Below, piece by piece: positions 55,170 to 64,000 of a stretch of 64,000 nt of DNA; position 1 is the first letter of the stretch; the number at the start of each line of letters is the position of its first letter. A model generated the notes under the pieces. That model was not told where the DNA came from. It saw nothing but the letters and a program-made list of their open reading frames with translations, and did not search any database. Source of the stretch: Tubiluchus corallicola (lineage: Eukaryota; Priapulida; Priapulimorpha; Priapulimorphida; Tubiluchidae); NCBI GenBank assembly GCA_030141605.1, contig JAQGDQ010000889.1, forward strand, positions 1 to 64,000, read 5' to 3'. A program made the position numbers and the translations under genes.

Positions 55170-57960
55170 GGTGGAGAGAAAATTTCCACGTTATCGGTGG
55201 AGTAGTTAAAATGAGTTTTTTGATTCGTCTGAACTCGTTAGTGAAATCTGCGGATGAGATGGCAGGCTGGCTGAAAACAGTGTAGCCGGTTTGCTAAACA
55301 AAGTGCATGACTGACTAAAATGGAGGACAACTTTTTCATCTTGCACTTTTTCATGGATATTTCCTGTTTTGGAAAATGTTTTCCTAAAACAACATCGAGC
55401 TGCAATCCTCATTGGGGGGCCACAAAGGCAGTAACTACCATACTTGTTTGAACTACCAGTAGATGGTGCCACTGACTACCATGTAAATGTCATCGCTTTG
55501 TTCATTGCTAAATCGATATCATTGATATAAGCTTTGATAGCTCTAGGAAATGTTTTGTGTTGTTATTTATAATTATTTTATTTATTCTGCTTTTTTATGA
55601 AACTTGTAAAAAGGTGTTTTGTCGTGAAACGATGTTCTGCATGTATAATCTATACATATAAGTGTGTCACCTGATTTGTCACAAACAGTTTTAAATGTTA
55701 CCAAGGAATGATTAGAGTCATTTTATTTTGATGCACATGGGCAAATTGTTAGACTAGTTAGGAGCCATCATAGCTTTTTATTTTTAACTTAATTATTGTA
55801 GGCATGTACCTCTGTGACGGTACATAAAACTTTCTACGCATGCTGCCTATTTTTTGGAAATAGTGATTATCATTTGTGATAGTTTTTAACGACTTTATCA
55901 TTCTTACAATGGAAATAGGACCGAAGTCACATAAGCGTTTATTGTATTGGAAAATGTACGTTTCCTTTAGATTTCATCATTGTTGACTTCTCAGTGCGTT
56001 GTAAATAACGGCAAAATACCAACGACACTCAGACTGTAAACAACTGGAAAAATCGTAGGTGTTGATCAAAAAATGGTTAGAAAATCTTGACCTTGGATTT
56101 TGAACTCGAGATCGTGTTTGGCAAGACGCCAAGTTCACTACTTTTACTCTGTGTTGAATAGTTTTGAAACCAGGCCACTCTCATTCATTGTCAGTCATGC
56201 ATACAGGTTTGCACATAAATTCATGCACTATTTATTGTGAATAATTCTATATGTACAGTATTTAATTACGACTGAACTGTAATTATGTTTATAGTCAATG
56301 TGAAACCTCAAAAGACTCCTGTGTAGATAGGATGCATAGCACAACTTTTCCAGCACAAGTGTATTGTTTGGCTTCGGTACTTCATCTGGGCTGCTTCTCT
56401 TTGGGCTCCCATAAGCAAGTAATACTGAAACCGTTTCTGTCCTTTAATTCTTTCAATACATCTCGCATTACGATTTACGCTTATTGCTCATTAAACTAAG
56501 TAGATGTACCAGCATCTATATCTGATACGTTGCCAAGACTGGAAACCTAGTTAGGCTGATTAATGATTGCCAAAATTGTGCTATTCATTTGGAAAATATG
56601 TATAAAACAGTCGTGAGGCTGTTTGCATCGTGACGTGGAAGCTTAAGCTAAAAACTAACTAAATTTTAATCTGTGTGTTTGCATATCAAAGCCTAGACTA
56701 CATTTTCCATTTTCGCATTTGTATAAATTTTATCACAAATGTCAGCCATCTAATGCAACGGCCCAGTTAGAAATATACTAGCTGCCGATATCTGCATCGA
56801 CTGTTTATTTTTTAAAAAGCTAAGGTTAAAATGAATCTGTTTTGCCTATTAACTATCGTTTGCACTGATAAAAATTGTATTTTGTTTAAAAAAACGTTTT
56901 GCCACCAATTGCCAGTGAACTGTTTAAGAGAATTTTAGGTATTCGTTTCAGTTAGACGTACAATAATTTGAAACGTGGTTTTTGATCAATATATAGCAGC
57001 TCTGCAATTCTTAAAATTTTTCATTTTCTTATGTATGTTGGCTGCTAGTGAGATAAGCAAAACAATTAAGCATATCATCACAAAAGGTAAAGAATGTTAT
57101 TTTCAGCAATATGCACTGCAGCGGCACAGTCATTTCAGTTCAGATTTAGTTTCTGTCTCTTTTCTCATAAATTTTATCTTCTTTAGAAACTTTCAGTGAG
57201 ATTTGACAAAACAATTGCTTGGTCAATAGCTACAATTGTATGGCTATCGGTAGTCTCTAGCTGTCAGCCATTTTGTTTAAACTCATCAAGATGGCCGAGT
57301 ATCTTCAGTTATTGCTATGTTTGTAATTAGCTGCTTTGCTTATTTTATAGCTTTACAGATGGGAAATTTTTTATTTTTCAAACTTGTTTTAGGTTATGAA
57401 AAGTTTACAACCCTTTCTTGCGATAACCTGGTGTCTTTTCTTTTGAATTTTCTTTTTTTCTTACTATTCGGTGTATAAAGTGTCGTGGGTTCATTTATAG
57501 CTGACCGTTTTCTGTTTGTTTTTTTCTTGTTTTAATTTTACTGCAGTTACAATGTTACTCTTTTACAACTGTGTGAAAGAAAAACTCGAAAAAGTTGAGA
57601 AACTCCTTGTTTACACCAATTGTGTGTTTTGCAATTTTTCATTTCCGTAAATAATTGTAATTTTTTATAATTAAATGTAGTTTCTGTCTAAGTGTATGCT
57701 ACTTTAGTATACTATTTATGTTTAGGCCGAATTGTATTGTTTACAATTACGCAGGTTCTGCCACATTTTCTACTATTCGTCAGTTCTAGTTGGTGCATTG
57801 TGTATGTATTGTTTATAGATAAAAATAGAAATTTTCAGTGTAATTTTTTCTGAAATTTTCTGTTTTATTGTGAAACTTTGTTTATTTAAAAAACATCCAT
57901 ACACCTCCGAGAACATTTCGACCCTCATAGGTCTGCTATCCTTAAAAGTAGCTGTAAAAT
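55170..57960. other. RYBP 3' flank and probable long 3' UTR
   Basis: AT-rich, with no further coding exon recognised. I could not place the polyadenylation site. A tRNA-B-box-like GAGTTCAAAATCC occurs on the minus strand near 56095-56108. Confidence 0.4.
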
Positions 57961-58047
57961 ACAAAATACGATATTGAACATGTTTGTGAACTCGTGTTTG
58001 CTCAAACGTGTGTTAAAAATTCTTTACATATTTTCCCCAAAATGTTC

Positions 58048-58260
58048 ATGTAAGTAAGTAAGTAAGTTTATTAGTTTATCGCCATTTTTAAAATAGCAAA
58101 ATACATAACTAAGACATTTATAAATCTATACAACATACAATAATATTACAAAGTGCAAAAGTAATTATAGATTAGTGGTGAAAGGGTGGTGAAAGAACTA
58201 TAAGTTATCGAGGTCAGCCACCCTCTCAGGATTGTTACTAATATGGTTAATTAGTTAATG
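58048..58260 (-). mobile_element. LINE 3' end
   Basis: (AAGT)n tail at 58050-58065, then TTTATTAGTTTATCGCC and AGGTCAGCCACCCTCTC. This has the same layout as the other LINE 3' ends here, with the tail at the left, so it lies on the minus strand. Confidence 0.55.
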
Positions 58261-58569
58261 CGCGTGTACCCGGTAATTAAAAATTATCAGATTTTGCATT
58301 TAAGACGAATGAAAATTGAATTATTATACAAATGTGTTAATTTATAATAAAATAATGTTCAATAATGGGAAAGAAGAGACACACGTGACTATCTTTAAAT
58401 GATAATTTAACCATTACGTATTTAAAATTAATGTTATGAGGACATAGAGCCAAAGGAAGAAAAAAATTAATTTTTATGCTGAAATAACTGCTTTTATCGA
58501 TCATTATAGTGAAATTCGTAGTTAAATGTAGATACAATTATGAACAGACTGTCTTGCACAAATTATATA
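58261..58569. other. AT-rich spacer
   Basis: Nothing recognisable. Confidence 0.4.
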
Positions 58570-58573
58570 TTAA

Positions 58574-58822
58574 CCCTTTCAGTCCCAAATTATTTTTTAA
58601 TAAGAAAAAAATTTTTGACTTGGCACTTTTGTTCAGTATGTCCATCTTGTTTATACATAATAATTTTTTATCTACCTGTGCCCGCGTGCTAAATATAGCC
58701 TGTATCCCACGGGATACATTGAGATTCAATGGAAGCATAAAATGTGCTTCATTTTGCACCTGCTGTTAATTTTTTAAAGTATTTAAGACATTTAGTATGC
58801 ATGCTATGCTGATCTGTACAAA
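58574..58822. mobile_element. piggyBac-like MITE, family P, copy 3 (inverted half)
   Basis: TTAA followed by CCCTTTCAGTCCC, which is the right end of the family, so the copy is inverted. It includes the CCTGTATCCCACGGGATACA palindrome and breaks off after GCTGATCTGTACAAAG. Its other half is missing. Confidence 0.85.
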
Positions 58823-58993
58823 GGAAGGAAAAAGAGTAACGATCAAACACAGCCTACAAGTAGATACACTTGGTTAATATGTATAAATGTCGAATAATCT
58901 GTGATAGGTAACTTTGTGTTTTAACAATCGATATTACGCCCACGTGTGAGTTTTAAGATCAAAGAGGAATTTCGATCAGTGGAGGATAATTAA

Positions 58994-59451
58994 CCCTTTC
59001 ATACCCGTTGTATCCCGTGGGATACGAGAATATTCTCTGCCTTTAAAATTAATAAAATTTTAAAACTGACAGTTATTTGATCTGCTAATAGTTATTTTAA
59101 TTTAAGCCAATAACAATGGACTAAAAATAGTGATAAAATGGCAAACTAGAAAATCTACATAGCATAAAAAACTGTGCAAGGTACAGTACTTTAGAGACGA
59201 CTTTGTACAGATCAGCATAGCATGCATACTAAATGTCTTAAATACTTTAAAAAATTATCAACAGTTGCAAAATGAAGCACATTTTATGCTTCCATTGAAT
59301 CTCAATGTATCCCGCGGGATACAGGCTATATTTAGCACGCGGGCACAGGTGGAAAAAATAATTATTATGTGTAAACAAGATGGACATACTGAACAAAAGT
59401 ACTAAATAAAAACAATGTTCTTTTTAAAAAAATAATTTGGAACTGAAAGGG
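58994..59451. mobile_element. piggyBac-like MITE, family P, copy 4 (full length)
   Basis: TTAA on both sides (58990-58993, 59452-59455). Ends CCCTTTCATACCCGTTG and AACTGAAAGGG. It carries two palindromes: GTATCCCGTGGGATAC near the left end and GTATCCCGCGGGATAC about 300 bp in. There is no transposase. Confidence 0.92.
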
Positions 59452-59455
59452 TTAA

Positions 59456-59913
59456 GAAATTTTGAAATAATGTGGTATCTGTCTGGATAAAAGTCGTCCC
59501 TGCCCCTCTGTAAAGCAATTCACGTATAATCAGTAAAAACATTTTGCATTACGTCGCGTTACGTTACGTTACGTTACAATGCATTCAATTACATTACAAC
59601 AGAATTCAACAGCTACAATGACAAATTGTTGTTATCGCTGCCGTCGTTTTCGTTGTTGTCAATGTTATTGACGTTGCCACTGTTGCCGCTGCTGTTGATG
59701 GCGATGGTATTGCTGATGCTGTTTGTGAATTATCAACTAACAATGAAAATTGAAGTTCTAAGAATGCAGTTTTTTATTACTTTTTAGCGTCTTTTACACG
59801 AAAAACTTGTTGCTTCAAGTTATACATCGCTTACTTCGTTAAACTTAGATTTGGGGGGAACAAATAAGCGAATAATTTTCTTTCTGCACTGTAGATGTCA
59901 GCACCTTCTCACA
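59456..59913. other. 3' flank of the rhodanese gene
   Basis: Contains a short CGTTA/CGTTACGTTACGTTACA run near 59555 and a (TTG/TTC)n-like GTTGTTATCGCTGCCGTCGT tract at 59625-59710. No gene. Confidence 0.4.
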
Positions 59914-62900
59914 CTACGCACCACAGCAATGTTTCTGCGTCTCCTGCTGCGTAGATGACCATTCAAGCCACCCTCCACCGTAACTTCTAACCCTAGGAAA
60001 TTTAAACAAAACATTTTAACTTCTAATAGACAACCCCTGTTTCTGCTACCAAGGGATACGTTTTAGAAGTTCATAATTTTATAGGATTTAATAGTTTTCA
60101 GTTATATTTATTTCCGTTAATAATCAAAAAATCACATCTTCTACAACTACGATAAAAATACGGGGCTCAGTAATTCTTGACGTAAATCGCTTAACGCACC
60201 GATTTGATGTCTGGCATAGCCTAGACAGTCCCATTGCTAAGTGGGATTAAAACTGAGAAAAATTCCAGGCGAGGAATAACTTTCAAGTCAACTCTTCATC
60301 CCTTGTGATAAGGAAGGGGACCTACTGCTGCTGCTTGAGCTGTCACTACGTTGACAAACAGGTAGGCCTATGCTTTGCGTTTGTGTTTTATAGCTCTCTC
60401 TACAGGTTGAAAGTACTACGGCCAAACCACGTTGAAAACACCTGTTATCGTCTGATCACCGAAGTTAAGCAACGTAGAGCCTGGTTAGTACTTGGACGGG
60501 TGACCGCCAAAGAATACCAGGTGCTGTAGGCTAGCGGGATGCCCACACTGTATCTCGACACTAGGAGGAGGAGCTGCACAAGCAACCAACGGCTAGAGGG
60601 CGGAGAAGGTCAAGTGACCCAACGGCCATGTGTAGAGGAGTAAACCTTCCAAGTCAGAGGTGGAGCCCCGAAGGCGGACCAGTGCAACATGCTCACTGAC
60701 TCTGGCAGCTCCTGCAGCCAACCTGGCGCCAAACGTATCGCTCCGCTTTCCTTTGGACTACACCAGGGAAGAAGAGAGGGAGTTCCTGCGGTCTGGGCAA
60801 CTCAGGATCTCCATACACCTTGCCCAGGCGTGCGCCCTGGAGACGTTCAAGGATCGCACTGCTCAGCCACAGTCGACACTGCAGCTCCATCAATGTGATC
60901 AGTAACTGACTCTCTTGGCACACATTTCCGATACAGAAGGATGCCAACAACAGGTTGAAAGCCATTCACGACGGATTCTGAGAATACGAAAACAGAATAC
61001 TCTTAGACTAACGAAATTATGGGATACACTCAAACGGAGCCACCCTCTAACTAGGGAAGAGATGGAGTTCATGTTGTCTGGGCAACTCAGGATCTCCATA
61101 CACCTTGCCCAGGCGTGCGCCCTGGAGACGTCCAAGGATCGCACTGCTCAGGAACAGTCTGCGCTGCAGCTCCATCAATATGATCAACAACTGACTCTCT
61201 TGGCGCACACTTCCGAGACAGAAGGATGCCAACATAACATACGAAAACAGAATATTCTTAGACTAACGAAATTATGGGATACACTTAAACGGAGCCCCCT
61301 CTAACTCGCTTGTCTTGAACATTTTCTACTTGCAATAGTTTTGATCGACATTTGCATAACACAAAATAAACTTATTGTAGATTTTCTAAATAAACTGGAA
61401 TAGCTAGCTTCTGTTTGTCAAAGGAAATATTCTTTAAGAAATACCACTATTTTACAATTTTTGCAAACCAAATTAACACATATTTCAACTGCATGGAAAA
61501 ACTGACTTTTTTACCAAATGTAAATAAAGGCTGAGGCTGCAGCCTATACTGGCCTATAGGGTAATCCGGCCTTTCCTAGATCACAATTTAGAGACTATTT
61601 CTTAGATGAACGAGTCCTACTTTGTGTATCCCAAATCCATGGCAAGTCTGAGCGCCTGTGCGCTCCTGTTACCGCTCCTGCATGTGAACACGACTTCTGA
61701 GTCAAGTTCCGGCTTGTCATGACCGTACGTTTGTTTGAATGAAACTTTATCCATGTTCAAAGCCTGAACAAGTTGCGGCACTGAAATGGTGAAGAACATT
61801 TGTGTGCATGAAGTTTTACTAAGAGTTGGCAAACTCAACTACAAAGACACTTTTTAGTATAGAAGTATTTTGTACAGGGTGTTTCAAAAGAAACACGTGA
61901 CACAGTGTAATAACAAAAACGCTGTAAGCACATCAATATTACACCATATGAAGTGCGGTAAGTGGACTCATACCAAGTTATATAGCAGAAAAGTTAAAGT
62001 AATTACAATCACACAAATATACAATAATAATTTCAAGTCATTTTGTAATTATTTTTCATGTTTCTATTGCCGCGTTTCTTTTGGATCGCCCTGTATGTAC
62101 CTGTAAGTAGCTAAACACAGCATTCAGTGCAAGAATTATTTATTAGTTAAACTAATGGTGTTAGCTGGAGTTGTCGTTAAAGCATGTATCTGAAAGAATA
62201 GGAATTTGTCTGCGTCATGTGTATTGTCTGGCATACTTAATGACAATAGACTATTTGTTGTTTGCACCGCTTAACCCTTTCATACCCCTTGTATCCCGTG
62301 GGATACGAGAATATTTTCTGCCTTTAAAATTAATAAAATTTTAAAACTGACAGTTATTTGATCTGTTAATAGTTATTTTGATTTAAGCCAATAACAATAG
62401 ACTAAAAATGGTGATAAAATGACAAACTAGAAAATCTACATAGCATAAAAAACTGCGCAAGGTACAGTACTTTAGAGACGACTTTGTACAGATCAGCTTA
62501 GCATGCATACTAAATGTCTTAAATACTTTAAAAAATTATCAGCAGTTGCAAAATGAAGCACATTTTATGTTTCTATTGAATCCCAATGTATCTCGTGGGA
62601 TACAGGCTATATTCAGCACGCGGGCACAGGCAGAAAAAAATAATTATTATGTGCAAAGAAGATGGACATACTGAACAAAATTATCAAGCCAAAAATTTTT
62701 TTCTTATTAAAAAAATAATTTGGGACTGAAAGGGTTAATAAAAGCCTGCGCCTTAGACTGTAGTTTACCAATAGTTAGCTGAAATATTATTATGAAACTT
62801 TATTTGTGATTATAATAATTTGAGTTAATAGCTAATATAATGGTGTACGTAGTCTAGAATGACTAAAATAACTATATAAAAATTTGATGCTATAAATTTC

Positions 62901-63892
62901 ATTTTTTCTTTTTGTTTTGCTTAACTTTGCTTGCAGTTCTGTTTGTCTGTTTGTATATCAGACAGACATAGTGTATTTATTTATAATTATGTAATAAATT
63001 CTAAAATCTTTAATTGAGAGAACTAGTAAACAAAAATGAGATTTTACTACTAGTAACTTACTAGCTACTACTCAGCTATTCTAATCCAAACTTTAATTTA
63101 TGCAATGTGAAACGACGCAATCACTATGACGTTGGACAAAGAGACGTAAGATAATTATGACTCTTACACCTGTTCGGGGGCGGAACTAGGGGGAGCGAGG
63201 GGGGACGCCCCCTGTCAAAATTTGCGCCCCCCTGCAAAATCGGACAAAAAAATTTTTTGCAGTGAAAATTGCAGTTCGCATGTTCGCACGCAATAAACTT
63301 GTTGTCGTAACAAAGCTGGTGTGACTTTTTGAATGGCGTATCGTTCCACATTTCATTTTGACATTATTTCCGGCGTATTATTTTCTTAAAACTTGTGTGT
63401 GATAAATTTCTGTAAATAACAATTTAGTTAGAGGCACATTAATAACGCTAGGTTAACTGAGAGTTAATTTTCTCATTATTGCTCTGTCCGCTACGCCGTC
63501 CTACACACACGCTAATTATAGGCCTGCATGCAGTATAAAAGGGGTTAAAATTGGCTTAACCATTATTTAACCACTTTGGATACCTCGCCCTCCCAGAAAA
63601 TTTTAGCGTCCCCCCCCCCCCCCGCTTGCCACATCTAGTTCCGCTCCTGCACCTGTTGTGTGTATGAAAGTATGACGTAATCATAAATGTCTTTTTCGTG
63701 CGACCATTTGCATTTATATGAATAGATGCATTTGATAAAAGTACTGCAATTCTTTCATCAACTCACGTGGAATGACAATGGAGGTAGGGATCTTTCCCGT
63801 ATCGCAGACCTCGTCACAAGATCTGACATCAATCAGCACAATGGAATTGTTCTTTTTTATTAGTGATTGCAGTTCACTCTTGCATACCAGAT
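59914..63892 (-). CDS. Single-domain rhodanese (TSTD1/Hsp67B2-like sulfurtransferase), three exons, 5' partial
   Basis: Exons 63892-63767, 61780-61621 and 59992-59914 join with GT/AG borders and matching phases (1/2, then 2/1). Together they give a rhodanese domain. The first exon has SELQSLIKKNNSIVLIDVRS and the GKIPTSIVIP turn. The second has PQLVQALNMDKVSFKQTYG, HDKPELDSEVVFTCRSGNRS and the LGYTK strand. The last has VRSYGGGWLEW and ends QKHCCGA-TAG. The active-site loop CRSGNRS keeps the catalytic Cys, so persulfide transfer is expected. The frame enters exon 63892 open, so the start codon lies in an exon beyond 64000. The final exon was found by phase and motif only. The introns carry a piggyBac MITE, a hAT element and a 5S-like sequence. 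Confidence 0.85.
60414..60532 (+). rRNA. 5S rRNA-like sequence (pseudogene or 5S-derived SINE head)
   Basis: 119 bp match 5S rRNA from CTACGGCCAAACCACGTTGA through CACCGAAGTTAAGCAACGTA and GGTTAGTACTTGGACGGGTG to CAGGTGCTGTAGGCT. The internal promoter blocks are intact. Against a typical animal 5S gene it has several changes (GTTATCGTC for TCTCGTC, CCAAAGAATACC for CTGGGAATACC), and no T-run follows, so a normal Pol III stop is missing. It lies antisense in an intron of the rhodanese gene. 5S-headed SINEs (SINE3) or a dispersed 5S pseudogene both fit. Confidence 0.85.
60655..61310. repeat. Two in-frame direct repeats of about 285 bp next to the 5S-like sequence
   Basis: The block with TCTGGGCAACTCAGGATCTC at about 60792 recurs at 61077, a 285-bp shift (95 codons), at high identity. 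Both copies stay largely open on the plus strand and read SGQLRISIHLAQACALET...KDRTAQ...LQLHQ. The second copy is preceded and followed by ILRLTKLWDTLKRS. I know no protein of this kind. One copy has a TAA stop at 60901. Confidence 0.7.
62275..62734. mobile_element. piggyBac-like MITE, family P, copy 5 (full length)
   Basis: TTAA on both sides (62271-62274, 62735-62738), with ends CCCTTTCATACCCC and GGGACTGAAAGGG. About 460 bp, inside the large intron of the rhodanese gene. Same two palindromes as copy 4, the inner one mutated to GTATCTCGTGGGATAC. Confidence 0.93.
63175..63649. mobile_element. hAT-type element, family C
   Basis: Ends CGGGGGCGGAACTAG and, inverted, CAGGAGCGGAACTAG. The perfect 8-bp duplication is CACCTGTT (63167-63174 and 63650-63657). 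Interior flanks carry runs of C and G. There is no transposase, so it is non-autonomous, and it sits inside the rhodanese intron. Confidence 0.9.
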
Positions 63893-64000
63893 CTGAAATA
63901 AGAACAGTTTAGTCTACGACTAAACAAAAATAAACCACAAGCGTTTGTACAAATGAATTTTGTGAAATTTTGCAAAAAAACTAGGTCTAATGTCTTTTTG

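Noticed and set aside
61617-61838. Rhodanese exon starting at 61838 and ending in TAG at 61617
   Set aside because: The stop follows a good donor (AAA/GTAGGA), and the frame upstream of the acceptor at 61781 is not rhodanese. The phase-matched exon at 59992 supplies the missing VRSYGGGWLEW end.

Overview
The window is animal nuclear DNA. It is AT-rich, with long introns, GT/AG splice junctions, a C2H2 zinc-finger array, LINE 3' ends, MITEs and minisatellites. Nothing in it is prokaryotic. Gene content (one RYBP/YAF2 gene, a CD20/MS4A-like four-span protein, a single-domain rhodanese) and transposon types (hAT, piggyBac, pogo/Tigger, CR1/L2-like LINEs) fit a non-vertebrate metazoan, possibly a deuterostome. 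The species cannot be fixed from the sequence alone.

Protein-coding loci, left to right. (1) 4899-5726, minus: single-exon C2H2 protein. (2) 14652-16264, plus: terminal exon carrying 18 almost identical C2H2 fingers. (3) 23418-20019, minus: two-exon paralogue of locus 1 that shares its N-terminal finger but ends in a YWRLKKRE-type basic region. (4) 30997-32266, plus: two coding exons of an MS4A-like tetraspan protein. (5) 35234-55169, plus: a complete RYBP/YAF2 gene of five coding exons, rebuilt here by splice phase. Exon 2 is a 276-bp Arg/Ser/Glu-rich cassette that can be skipped without changing frame. (6) 63892-59914, minus: three exons of a rhodanese-domain sulfurtransferase whose first exon lies beyond the right edge.

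The rest is mostly repeats. There are satellite-like arrays of 37 bp (left edge), 69 bp (14 kb), 47 bp with a 660-bp higher-order period (48-49 kb) and 32 bp (51.8-53.5 kb, inside a RYBP intron). There are six copies of one hAT MITE family, most with intact 8-bp target duplications, and two other hAT-type elements. Five copies of a TTAA-flanked piggyBac-like MITE, three pogo-like elements, two foldback-like elements with internal subrepeats, several LINE 3' fragments and one 5S-rRNA-like sequence are also present. Two unnamed dispersed repeats each occur twice.

The points most worth following are the RYBP RS/RE cassette exon, the homogeneous finger array (predicted to read GAA-type triplets), the zinc-finger paralogue pair with exchanged C-termini, and the duplicated upstream blocks with matching splice donors in front of the MS4A-like gene.
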